A stretch of 64,000 nucleotides of DNA, taken from contig JBELIP010000001.1 in the NCBI GenBank assembly GCA_042090785.1, forward strand, positions 62,001-126,000. The letters are read 5' to 3'. The notes beneath the pieces are model-generated. The model was not told the DNA's origin. It worked only from the letters and a program-made list of their open reading frames with translations, and searched no databases. The translations under genes and the position numbers were made by a program. Origin of the DNA: UBA7434 sp042090785. Lineage in GTDB: Bacteria; Pseudomonadota; Gammaproteobacteria; Pseudomonadales; UBA7434. Positions 9,966 to 17,886 of the stretch are shown one piece after another (the first letter of the stretch is position 1; every line of letters starts with the position of its first letter).

Positions 9966-10005
9966 CACAATAAAACCCAATCGAATCGCTAAATTCAATT
10001 GGGTT
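9966..10005 (-). terminator. Rho-independent terminator of rpmE
   Basis: Arms 9974-9985 and 9994-10005 (aacccaatcgaa / ttcaattgggtt) pair over 12 positions with one mismatch around an 8-base loop. Read on the minus strand, the hairpin is followed by a TTTTATTG tract. It lies about 30-70 bp after the rpmE stop codon and in its direction. Confidence 0.75.
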
Positions 10006-10037
10006 AAGTTAAAGACAGTGAAACGATAGCTAAAAAG

Positions 10038-10253
10038 CTATTTTTTGGTCGCTCGGTTACCAAAGCGTTTGTTAAAGCGATCTACACGGCCACCAGTATC
10101 GAGTACTTTCTGCTTGCCAGTGTAAAAAGGGTGACACTGTGAGCAAACATCAATATGAAAATCTTTGCTAAGTGTTGAGCGTGTTTCTACTGTTGCACCG
10201 CAACTGCAAGTGGCTGTAACAGTGTTGTAGGCTGGATGAATATCGGCTTTCAT
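10038..10253 (-). CDS. rpmE: 50S ribosomal protein L31, zinc-binding type
   Basis: L31 bridges the ribosomal subunits. The 71-residue sequence begins MKADIHPAYNTVTATCSCGA and keeps the four zinc-ligand cysteines of the C+ paralogue (Cys16, Cys18, Cys37, Cys40 in CSC and CSQC). These are the residues lost in the zinc-independent YkgM/RpmE2 form. The gene is monocistronic: it diverges from priA across 429 bp and has its own terminator. In zinc starvation such proteins are often replaced by a C- paralogue, which is not encoded here. Confidence 0.97.
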   Translation of the reverse strand: MKADIHPAYNTVTATCSCGATVETRSTLSKDFHIDVCSQCHPFYTGKQKVLDTGGRVDRFNKRFGNRATKK

Positions 10254-10682
10254 GTCTTCTTCTTACTCCAAACGCGGGATACCGCCATCTCATTCACCAT
10301 TATCCAGAGCCAATCTCCGGGGGCAACCAGTACGGCATCCTCTCAAGGGTCGGCGATTCTACCAGAAAAGTGCCCGCAATCAAGCCACATAAGGTGATTC
10401 CAGCCAGTTTGATACTTTTCCACCCTTGTTTAACCCTTCTATTAACCTTTCTACCCCACTTATATGCCTCTTTCTATGCCCCGCTTCTTTCAATTCCTTT
10501 AGCCCATTAAATCCATTAATCATCTTCTGCCATTTCCTGTCATCAAACCAACTCCCCCCTCAAACATCACCGGAATCAGCCTACAATCATTATCCGCTCA
10601 AAAAATAGACAAGATCTAAAGCGGCCAACAAGGTAAACTAGCGACCCGAAATTGCCCATTAAACCTAGGATTTACACGCTGA
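10254..10682. other. 429-bp rpmE/priA divergent intergenic region with a G-depleted pyrimidine tract
   Basis: The region must contain the rpmE and priA promoters. On the plus strand, roughly 10420-10570 is strongly pyrimidine-rich and almost lacks G (about seven G in 150 bases), unlike the rest of the window. A short frame through it (10426-10608) encodes a low-complexity Pro/Ser/Leu/Phe peptide, lacks any recognisable domain, and I do not accept it as a gene. Confidence 0.6.
10430..10453. repeat. 12-bp tandem duplication
   Basis: Units ttaacccttcta and ttaacctttcta are adjacent and differ at one base. They sit inside the G-depleted tract upstream of priA and fit the short-period tandem pattern seen at other intergenic sites. 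Confidence 0.7.
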
Positions 10683-12929
10683 ATGACTGCCGGCCCGCCA
10701 AAATTTGTCCAAGTGGTCATTGCTTCGCCAGTAAGGCACCATTTTGACTATTTACCCGCCAACGGTCATCAAGCCGCTGATTATCGGGTTGGCACTCGCG
10801 TAGAAGTCCCTTTTGGACGACGAAAAATGATCGGCATAGTGATTGGCCACTGCCAATCATCGTCAATTCCTGCAGACAAGTTAAAAGCCATTAGCCAAAA
10901 TCTAGATTCAGCCGCAGTAATCAGCGAAGACTTACTCGCCCTAGCCGAGTGGATGAGCAACTATTACCACCACCCTTTTGGCGATACATTACTGAATTTA
11001 TTACCCAACCAGCTTCGCAAAGGCGGCAGCGTCAACGCTTACACCCAATATTGTTGGCAAATTAGCGATCACGGCCTCGGTTTACCTGATGACGCACTGA
11101 CGCGCGCGCCCAAACAAGCTGCCTTGCTTAATGCGCTTCGCAACGCCGAATTAGCCAAAATCAATACACTGACCACCGAAGCCGAACTCAAGCAGCTCGG
11201 ACATAGCCGTGCTTCAGCGTTAGAGCTGGCAAAAAAGAACCTAGCCGTAGCCACCGAGCAAGCTTACTACCCAGCCGACTGCCAAAGTATTCTGCGCGGC
11301 CAAGCTCAAGACCAACCGCCAACACTCAATAGTGAGCAATCGGCTGCTGGCACCTTAATTGCCGAAAGGCTTGGCAGCTTTGATACCGTATTGCTTGAAG
11401 GCATTACCGGCAGCGGTAAAACCGAAGTCTATTTACGCGCCATTGATAAAGTTTTAACGCTCGGCCAGCAAGTTTTAGTGTTAGTACCCGAAATTGGCCT
11501 TACACCACAAACCATCAATCGCTTTGTTAATCGCTTTAATACACCCATTGCGATTTTTCACTCAGGCCTAACCGACCGAGAGCGGCTAGCCGCGTGGACC
11601 GCAGCCAAAAACGGTGTTGCGGGTATTATTATTGGTACTCGCTCAGCCGTATTTACGCCTATGGCCAACCTCGGGCTTATTATTATTGATGAAGAACACG
11701 ATGGCTCTTATAAACAGCAAGATAGCCTGCGCTACTCGGCACGCGATATCGCCATCATTCGCGCGCGCAGCAAAAGCATTCCCGTAGTACTAGGCTCTGC
11801 CACGCCCTCGCTAGAAACATTATTTAATGCCCAATCAAAAAAATACCAACATGCCATTTTGCAAGAGCGAGCCGGCAGTGCCAGCCCGCCAAGTATCGAG
11901 CTATTAGATATTCGCTGCCAAGCGCTACATGAAGGGCTCAGCGATAACGCCATTGCTGCAATCGGCGAAACGCTCTCTAACGGCCAACAAGCCATGGTAT
12001 TTGTTAACCGTCGCGGTTTTGCGCCACTATTAATGTGTCATGACTGCGGCTGGCACGCTCAATGTAACCACTGTGATGCTCGGCTCACCTTACACAATCG
12101 CCCCCGCGAACTGCGCTGCCACCACTGCGATTACCGCACACAGTTACCGCCATCGTGTCCGCGCTGCCAATCATCGCGCTTATTACATGTTGGACAGGGC
12201 ACGCAAAAAAGTGCCGAAGCACTAAGCGCATTATTCCCACGCTTTCCGGTCATTCGCATCGACCGCGATACCACGCAGGGAAAACAAGCTATGGGCGAGC
12301 AAGTTGATCTTATTAACCGTGGCGAACCCGCTATTTTGGTGGGCACGCAAATGCTCGCCAAAGGTCATCATTTTCCTGCACTCAACTTAGTCGTAGTACT
12401 CGATATAGACCAAGGCCTCTATAACCCCGATTTCCGCGGGCCAGAAAAAACCGTCCAGTTACTCACTCAGGTAGCGGGCCGCGCGGGGCGCACCGGCCAT
12501 GCTGGTAAAGTGCTTATTCAAACGCATTTACCCGAGCACCCACTGCTGCAAATTTGGCAGACCGAGAGCTATCAAGGCATTGTCGAGACACTGCTCAATG
12601 AGCGCTCACTTCGCTCGTTACCCCCTTACGCCCATATTGCTCTCATTCGCGCCGATAGCCACAAGCCTGAACACGCGCTGCAATTTTTAAACAAGCTTGC
12701 CCATCAGCAAGCCAACACGCTAAACCAGAGCGCCTGCCAGCTTATTGGCCCATTAGCCGCCGTTATGGAAAAACGTGCTGGGCGTCACCGCGCTCAGTTG
12801 ATGATTAAATCCGAGCAACGTAAATCACTGCATAGTGCAGTAAAACAGCTTATTCAATGGCTGGAGCAAAGCAAAAAACCGTCAGGCCTGCGATGGAGTA
12901 TTGATATAGACCCGCAAGATGTCATCTAA
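10683..12929 (+). CDS. priA: primosomal replication-restart helicase PriA
   Basis: PriA recognises stalled forks and D-loops and unwinds the lagging arm to reload DnaB. The 748-residue product carries the N-terminal 3'-DNA-binding domain (about 1-105), a Walker A GITGSGKTE at about 240-248, the DEEH box at about 336, helicase motif III GSATPSLE, and the zinc-binding insert at about 450-500 with CxxC pairs CHDC, CNHC, CHHC and CPRC. It also has the C-terminal motif VAGRAGR at about 600. Length and domain order are normal. It precedes argS on the same strand, a gene order known in Pseudomonas. Confidence 0.97.
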   Translation: MTAGPPKFVQVVIASPVRHHFDYLPANGHQAADYRVGTRVEVPFGRRKMIGIVIGHCQSSSIPADKLKAISQNLDSAAVISEDLLALAEWMSNYYHHPFGDTLLNLLPNQLRKGGSVNAYTQYCWQISDHGLGLPDDALTRAPKQAALLNALRNAELAKINTLTTEAELKQLGHSRASALELAKKNLAVATEQAYYPADCQSILRGQAQDQPPTLNSEQSAAGTLIAERLGSFDTVLLEGITGSGKTEVYLRAIDKVLTLGQQVLVLVPEIGLTPQTINRFVNRFNTPIAIFHSGLTDRERLAAWTAAKNGVAGIIIGTRSAVFTPMANLGLIIIDEEHDGSYKQQDSLRYSARDIAIIRARSKSIPVVLGSATPSLETLFNAQSKKYQHAILQERAGSASPPSIELLDIRCQALHEGLSDNAIAAIGETLSNGQQAMVFVNRRGFAPLLMCHDCGWHAQCNHCDARLTLHNRPRELRCHHCDYRTQLPPSCPRCQSSRLLHVGQGTQKSAEALSALFPRFPVIRIDRDTTQGKQAMGEQVDLINRGEPAILVGTQMLAKGHHFPALNLVVVLDIDQGLYNPDFRGPEKTVQLLTQVAGRAGRTGHAGKVLIQTHLPEHPLLQIWQTESYQGIVETLLNERSLRSLPPYAHIALIRADSHKPEHALQFLNKLAHQQANTLNQSACQLIGPLAAVMEKRAGRHRAQLMIKSEQRKSLHSAVKQLIQWLEQSKKPSGLRWSIDIDPQDVI

Positions 12930-13049
12930 ACGCATCGTTTGCTTGTCTATGGATAGTTGACTAGCGATAATAGCCTCCCTTTTTGTTGAGCGCTGTATTA
13001 ATAGACGTTGCTATTCGAATACATACAGGCCAGCCAGCCGCCAAGCATA

Positions 13050-13091
13050 ATGAGCGGGAGACAAACAGCCATGAGCGAGATAAACAGCTAA
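13050..13091. repeat. imperfect ~21-bp tandem duplication upstream of argS
   Basis: The segment atgagcgggagacaaacag, starting at 13050, is echoed by atgagcgagataaacag, starting at 13071, with one single-base gap and one substitution. The duplication spans the presumed ribosome-loading region of argS and ends exactly at its start codon. Confidence 0.75.
13071..13091 (+). CDS. putative six-codon upstream ORF abutting argS
   Basis: ATG AGC GAG ATA AAC AGC TAA encodes MSEINS. It is preceded by a purine-rich GCGGGAG at 13054-13060, a better Shine-Dalgarno match than anything immediately ahead of argS. Its stop codon ends at 13091 and argS starts at 13092, in the same frame. This could be a leader peptide permitting translational reinitiation, or a by-product of a local duplication: the sequence atgagcg...aaacagc at 13050-13070 is repeated at 13071-13090, duplicating an RBS-like and ATG segment. 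It contains no arginine codon, so classical arginine attenuation is unlikely. Confidence 0.35.
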   Translation: MSEINS

Positions 13092-14798
13092 ATGAAAGAA
13101 GCCTTAGAGCAATTGATCAGTCAAACCATTAACACACTGATCGAAACAGAAAAAATGCCCGCCATAAAAGTGCCCACCATTAAAGTGGAGCGAACTCGAG
13201 ATGCCAGCCATGGCGATCTCGCTTGCAACATTGCTTTAGTGCTAGCTAAACCTGCTGCCATGAATCCGCGTGATATTGCTGAATTAATTTGCCAAGCATT
13301 GCCTGATAATAATGTGATAGCCAAAACTGATATTGCCGGCCCCGGTTTTATCAATGTCTTTTTAGCCAAGTCAGCCCAAACGGATATTGTGGTGCAAGTA
13401 TGCAATGAAGCCGAACAATTTGGCTGCAACCAAAACGGCCTTGATGAAAACGGCACAGCTAAATCGGTACAAGTAGAATTTGTCTCTGCCAACCCAACGG
13501 GGCCATTGCATGTAGGCCATGGTCGAGGGGCAGCGGTTGGCGACAGTATTTGTCGCTTACTCGAAGCCAGTGGTTGGCAAGTCACTCGTGAGTTTTACTA
13601 TAACGATGCCGGTCAACAAATTAATAATCTTACGCGCTCGGTGCAATTACGCTGCCAAGGTATTGGTCCTGATGACGCCGCATGGCCCGAAGACGGCTAT
13701 CGTGGCGAGTATATTGCTGATCTCGCTGCCGACTATATGGCAGGTAAAGCGTTAGCCGACACTGCAGCACCTGCAGATGCCGACGACGACGAAGCCATTC
13801 GCGCTTACGCCGTTGCCTATTTACGCCGCGAACAAGATATTGACCTCACCGCTTTTGACGTGAAGTTTGACGTCTTCTCGTTAGAGTCTTCTTTATATAC
13901 AGAAGGCAAAGTAGAAAACACCGTTAACACACTTATCGACAATGGCTTTACTTACGAAAAAGACAATGCACTGTGGTTAAAAACCACTGAGTTTGGTGAC
14001 GATAAAGATCGTGTTATGCGAAAGTCTGATGGCGGCTACACCTACTTCGTGCCCGATGTCGCTTACCACCTTGAAAAATGGCAACGCGGTTTTCACACCG
14101 TAGTTAATGAACAAGGTGCCGACCATCACAGCACCATCACGCGAGTGCGTGCAGGTTTACAAGCATTAAATGCCGGCATACCCAAAGGCTGGCCCGATTA
14201 TGTATTGCATCAAATGGTTACCGTCATGCGCAATGGCGAAGAAGTAAAAATTTCAAAGCGCGCCGGCAGCTATGTCACATTAAGTGATTTAATAGAACAA
14301 GTAGGCTGCGACGCCACACGCTACTTTTTAACGGCGCGCAGAGCCGACACACAACTCACTTTTGATATTGATTTAGCGCTACAAAAAAGTAACGACAACC
14401 CTGTATTTTATATTCAGTATGCACATGCGCGGGTCTGTAGCGTAATGCGCCAAGCGGTAGAAAAAAATATGCCTTGGGATAAAACTGCCGGCCTTGCCAA
14501 CTTAGATAAACTCGGCACCGATACAGAAATAGCATTACTTAAAAGTATTGCTGCTTATCCCGAGTGCGTAGCCATGAGTGCCCGCGAGTTTGCGCCACAT
14601 AATATTGCCGCTTATTTACGCGATTTATCTGCCGCTTTACATAGCTGGTATGCAAGTGGCAACCAAGATAAAAGCAGCCAATTGTTAGTTGCTGACAACA
14701 ACACCCGTAACGCTCGCCTAGCGTTAGCCGAAGCAGCACGACAAGTTATTGCCAACGGCTTATCACTCTTAGGTGTTAGCTCACCTGAAAGCATGTGA
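13092..14798 (+). CDS. argS: arginyl-tRNA synthetase
   Basis: This class I synthetase charges tRNA-Arg. The 568-residue protein has the N-terminal Add-1 tRNA-recognition domain (about 1-90), the HIGH signature HVGHGRGA at about 139-146, the KMSKS-equivalent KISKRAG at about 386, and the C-terminal all-helical anticodon-binding domain with NPVFYIQYAHARVCSV. The ATG at 13092 gives the standard N-terminus (MKEALEQLISQTI). It lies between priA and the SPOR gene. Confidence 0.97.
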   Translation: MKEALEQLISQTINTLIETEKMPAIKVPTIKVERTRDASHGDLACNIALVLAKPAAMNPRDIAELICQALPDNNVIAKTDIAGPGFINVFLAKSAQTDIVVQVCNEAEQFGCNQNGLDENGTAKSVQVEFVSANPTGPLHVGHGRGAAVGDSICRLLEASGWQVTREFYYNDAGQQINNLTRSVQLRCQGIGPDDAAWPEDGYRGEYIADLAADYMAGKALADTAAPADADDDEAIRAYAVAYLRREQDIDLTAFDVKFDVFSLESSLYTEGKVENTVNTLIDNGFTYEKDNALWLKTTEFGDDKDRVMRKSDGGYTYFVPDVAYHLEKWQRGFHTVVNEQGADHHSTITRVRAGLQALNAGIPKGWPDYVLHQMVTVMRNGEEVKISKRAGSYVTLSDLIEQVGCDATRYFLTARRADTQLTFDIDLALQKSNDNPVFYIQYAHARVCSVMRQAVEKNMPWDKTAGLANLDKLGTDTEIALLKSIAAYPECVAMSAREFAPHNIAAYLRDLSAALHSWYASGNQDKSSQLLVADNNTRNARLALAEAARQVIANGLSLLGVSSPESM

Positions 14799-14808
14799 CA
14801 AACAACCC

Positions 14809-15435
14809 ATGGATACTAAGCTGCCAATAAAAACTATGATGCAATTTTTAAAACCGATAATGGCGACCAAACGTGGCGTAAGTAATAAGCCGAAGCGTCG
14901 AAAAAACTCATCGAGAAAAAAATCGGCAACATCAGTTTCTACACTGCGAATAATAGGCACCGTCGTTATTGTTATATTATTTAGCTTGGGCTTATACGCG
15001 CTCAACCAACTCGAGTCGGCACAAACCAAACGCACAAAACAACCCATAACAAAAACATCCGTTCCTGTCGAAGATAAATCAATAGCTAACCAAGAAAGTA
15101 AAGCGAATGACTATACTTTTTATAAAGACCTAAAAGATTTTGAAGTTATTGTTAATGAAGACTCTGCCTATAGCAGCAGCCGAAGTGCCGACGAAAATTA
15201 TGTTTACTTAATTCAAGCAGGATCATTTAAAACTAAACCACAAGCAGAAAAACTTTTAGTGGAACTCACCTTACTTGGATTAGAACCAACCATCAGTAGC
15301 GGCAAAAATGCCTCGGGCAACTTATGGTATCGCGTACGGCTGGGGCCATTTACCAGTCGCGGCAGCATGACAGCGGCACGCTCCACCATTATCTCAAACA
15401 ACCTTGAAGCAATGGTAATGAAGCGAAAAATATAA
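14809..15435 (+). CDS. SPOR-domain inner-membrane protein (FtsN-like)
   Basis: The protein has a basic cytoplasmic N-terminus (KPKRRKNSSRKK), one transmembrane helix (LRIIGTVVIVILFSLGLYAL), a periplasmic linker, and a C-terminal SPOR domain of about 75 residues (YLIQAGSFKTKPQAEKL ... WYRVRLGPF). This is the architecture of FtsN-type division proteins that bind denuded septal peptidoglycan. I chose the ATG at 14809, just after argS. The frame also opens at a GTG at 14773 inside argS, and downstream ATGs at 14836/14839 or 14863 (MATKRG) could be used. In Pseudomonas the equivalent gene sits after argS and before hslVU; here hslVU is absent. Confidence 0.85.
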   Translation: MDTKLPIKTMMQFLKPIMATKRGVSNKPKRRKNSSRKKSATSVSTLRIIGTVVIVILFSLGLYALNQLESAQTKRTKQPITKTSVPVEDKSIANQESKANDYTFYKDLKDFEVIVNEDSAYSSSRSADENYVYLIQAGSFKTKPQAEKLLVELTLLGLEPTISSGKNASGNLWYRVRLGPFTSRGSMTAARSTIISNNLEAMVMKRKI

Positions 15436-15475
15436 ACCTTTTCAATTAATCAGCAAGCATGGAAACCCGTTAACA

Positions 15476-15859
15476 TTGACTCCAGAAGCTATCGAGTTAC
15501 ACAAAACATCAAAACAACTCGAGCTGGTTTACACCAACAATGAGCGCTACCACTTAGCTGCAGAATATCTTCGCGTCTACTCACCGTCAGCCGAAGTGCG
15601 CGGCCACCATCCAGACCAAGCGGTATTGCAAGTAGGAAAGAAAAATGTCGGTATCATATCTATCGCAGCCGTTGGTAACTATGCATTACACATTAATTTC
15701 GACGACGGACATAATAGCGGTATTTATTCTTGGGGCTATTTGCGCGAGCTTTGCGATCAACAAGATAACTATTGGCAAGCCTATTTAAACCAATTAAAAA
15801 GCCACAACCAAAGTCGCGATCCCGATATTGAAGTGATTAATGTATATGATCCAAGTTAA
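15476..15859 (+). CDS. DUF971 (gamma-butyrobetaine hydroxylase-like N-terminal domain) protein
   Basis: The 127-residue protein has the DUF971 signature INFDDGHNSGIYSWGYLREL preceded by LELVYTNNERYHLAAEYLRVYSPSAEV. The domain is known as the N-terminal part of gamma-butyrobetaine hydroxylases and as stand-alone proteins, some linked to Fe-S cluster or iron handling. The molecular role here is unknown. The only reasonable start is TTG at 15476; the nearby ATG at 15459 is out of frame and stops at once. In Pseudomonas-like genomes this gene follows hslU, so its position supports the conserved neighbourhood. Confidence 0.85.
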   Translation: MTPEAIELHKTSKQLELVYTNNERYHLAAEYLRVYSPSAEVRGHHPDQAVLQVGKKNVGIISIAAVGNYALHINFDDGHNSGIYSWGYLRELCDQQDNYWQAYLNQLKSHNQSRDPDIEVINVYDPS

Positions 15860-15904
15860 AGTTAAGACGTAAATAAAAATACACCACTTGATGGAGCCAC
15901 ACCA

Positions 15905-16297
15905 ATGGACATTATTGTTAAAATTTTATTCGCCACAGCAATGTTACCGCTTATTCTCAATATTGTTGGGGGTTATTTTCGCAATCAAGAATTAGGTTAT
16001 ATAGACAATAGAAACCCACGCCAACAAGCCACTAAACTTACCGGCATCGGCGCCCGTTGTTACGCTGCCCAACAAAACTCATGGGAAGCATTAGCACTTA
16101 TCTCGGCCGCCGTACTTTGCGCCTACTTAATGGGTGCCAGCGCAGAACAAATGCTACTACCTGCACAAATATTTTTCGCATCACGCATTATTTATATTGC
16201 CTGCTATTTAGCAAACTTAGGTACGCTACGCTCTATTGTCTGGATTATTGGCTTAGCCGCTTGTATCTCACTCTTTCGTTTAACGGGTGCCGCATAA
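15905..16297 (+). CDS. MAPEG-family membrane protein
   Basis: The 130-residue protein has four hydrophobic segments and the MAPEG pattern: QATKLTGIGARCYAAQQNSWEAL after the first helix, FFASRIIYIACYL and TLRSIVWIIGL later. MAPEG proteins are four-helix membrane proteins, some acting as glutathione transferases or peroxidases. Bacterial members of this size are mostly uncharacterised. It is preceded by a weak SD and is co-directional with the ubi genes. Function is unassigned beyond the family. Confidence 0.8.
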   Translation: MDIIVKILFATAMLPLILNIVGGYFRNQELGYIDNRNPRQQATKLTGIGARCYAAQQNSWEALALISAAVLCAYLMGASAEQMLLPAQIFFASRIIYIACYLANLGTLRSIVWIIGLAACISLFRLTGAA

Positions 16298-16342
16298 CAC
16301 GCTGTTGCCTAGCGCACTGCACAGGTACAATACCTAAGCGAC

Positions 16343-16374
16343 ACAAGGTATAAACTAGACAAGATACAAACTAG
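16343..16374. repeat. 16-bp tandem duplication between the MAPEG gene and ubiE
   Basis: Units acaaggtataaactag and acaagatacaaactag are adjacent and differ at two positions. They lie about 45 bp after the MAPEG stop and 60 bp before ubiE. A degenerate third copy may follow (gtaaaac). Confidence 0.85.
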
Positions 16375-16435
16375 GTAAAACAGTAGCCATTTAATTGAAC
16401 ACCGCAGTCACAGCAACTGCGAAAAGAGGTTAATC

Positions 16436-17233
16436 ATGACAGTTGACACGACAAGCAGTAGCACCGCATCCGAGACTTCGGCTACTGACAGTCAGGACAC
16501 GACTCACTTTGGTTATCGACAAGTTGCCACCGGCGACAAAGCTAGCTTAGTTGGCGAAGTCTTTACCTCGGTAGCTAGCCGCTATGACATCATGAATGAT
16601 TTAATGTCTGTAGGCGTACACCGTTTGTGGAAGCGCTTCACCATTGAAATATCTGCCGTACGTAAAGGCCATCGTGTTTTAGACCTTGCCGGCGGAACCG
16701 GTGACTTAGCCGCCAAGTTCAGCCGCCTAGTCGGCTCAGAAGGCGAAGTTATTTTATCGGACATCAATGCCTCAATGCTCAGCACGGGACGCGACAAACA
16801 AACAGACAATGGTAACTGCGGAAACATTCGCTATGTTCAAGGTGATGCTCAATACCTCCCCTTCGACGATGATTATTTCGACTGCATTACCATCGGCTTT
16901 GGTCTGCGCAATGTCACCGACAAAGATCGTGCGCTACGTTCTATGTTTAGAGTATTAAAACCCGGCGGCCGATTACTGGTATTAGAGTTTTCAAAACCTA
17001 ATAACCCCTTGCTATCCAAAATTTACGATACCTACTCTTTTAAAATACTACCGAAAATGGGTAAGTTAGTTGCTCAAGATGAAGATAGCTATCGCTACCT
17101 AGCCGAATCGATTCGCATGCACCCCGATCAAGAAACATTAAAAAGCATGTTAGAAGATGCCGGTTTTGTTGATTGCGAATACCACAACATGACCGGCGGC
17201 ATTGTTGCCGTACACAAAGGTATTAAACTCTAA
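16436..17233 (+). CDS. ubiE: ubiquinone/menaquinone C-methyltransferase UbiE
   Basis: UbiE performs the SAM-dependent C-methylation of the ubiquinone ring. The 265-residue protein has the family opening VASRYDIMNDLMSVGVHRLWKR, the SAM-binding motif VLDLAGGTGDLA at about 80-91, ITIGFGLRNVTD at about 155-166, VLEFSKP, and the C-terminal SYRYLAESIRMHPDQETL signature. Before these comes a 25-residue Ser/Thr-rich leader that is longer than usual. An SD-like AGAGG precedes the ATG. It starts the ubiE-ubiJ-ubiB unit. Confidence 0.97.
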   Translation: MTVDTTSSSTASETSATDSQDTTHFGYRQVATGDKASLVGEVFTSVASRYDIMNDLMSVGVHRLWKRFTIEISAVRKGHRVLDLAGGTGDLAAKFSRLVGSEGEVILSDINASMLSTGRDKQTDNGNCGNIRYVQGDAQYLPFDDDYFDCITIGFGLRNVTDKDRALRSMFRVLKPGGRLLVLEFSKPNNPLLSKIYDTYSFKILPKMGKLVAQDEDSYRYLAESIRMHPDQETLKSMLEDAGFVDCEYHNMTGGIVAVHKGIKL

Positions 17234-17241
17234 TTAAACCT

Positions 17242-17886
17242 ATGATAGATCCCATGCTTACATCTGCCAGTTGTGCGGCACTCGAAAAAGCTATTAATAG
17301 TAGCCTGTCACTAGACGCAACAACGCAAGGCAAACTCGCTGCCTATGCCGGCCGTATTATTCGTATTGCTTGCACTGAATCGGACGTCCGGCCCGAAATT
17401 GTTTTTTATCTGCGTATAGACTCAACGATTAGCGTACTGCAGTATTGTGAAGAAACTATTGATGCTGGTATTGAAGGTCCCTCACAAGAATGGTTAGCAC
17501 TTCTCACTGCAGATGATGCCGCATCCGCGCTCATTAACGGCAAGCTAAAAATTCAAGGTGATAGCCGTTTATTTATGGAATTAAAAACCATTAGCGAGCA
17601 AATTGACTTTGATTGGCAAGGTTATATCGCTCGTTTCATTGGTGACATACCAGCACACTTAATTGGCAAGGCCGCGGGCGGAATTAAGAACTTTGGCAAA
17701 CAAGCTCGACAAACACTGTTACGCACAGTTGATGATTTTTTACATGAAGAGGCACGACTAGTACCCACGCGCATAGAATGTGAAAACTTTTATTCACAAC
17801 TCCGTGAATTAGAAATGCAGATTGATCGTATTGAAGCCAAAACAAAACGCTATAAAAAACAATTCACGGATAATAATGCATCATGA
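17242..17886 (+). CDS. ubiJ: ubiquinone biosynthesis accessory factor UbiJ
   Basis: UbiJ is a lipid-binding SCP2-domain protein required for aerobic ubiquinone synthesis; it forms a soluble complex with UbiK and hydroxylases. The 214-residue product has an SCP2-like N-terminal half, including a GPSQEWLALL segment and INGKLKIQGDSRLFMEL, the sterol-carrier core. The C-terminal helix is predicted coiled coil (LREMQIDRIEAKTKRYKKQF-like heptads). It sits eight bases after ubiE and overlaps ubiB by four bases (ATGA), giving the canonical ubiE-J-B order. Confidence 0.92.
   Translation: MIDPMLTSASCAALEKAINSSLSLDATTQGKLAAYAGRIIRIACTESDVRPEIVFYLRIDSTISVLQYCEETIDAGIEGPSQEWLALLTADDAASALINGKLKIQGDSRLFMELKTISEQIDFDWQGYIARFIGDIPAHLIGKAAGGIKNFGKQARQTLLRTVDDFLHEEARLVPTRIECENFYSQLRELEMQIDRIEAKTKRYKKQFTDNNAS

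Noticed and set aside
10426..10608. Small Pro/Ser/Phe-rich frame upstream of priA
   Set aside because: Composition follows the pyrimidine tract; no SD and no recognisable family.
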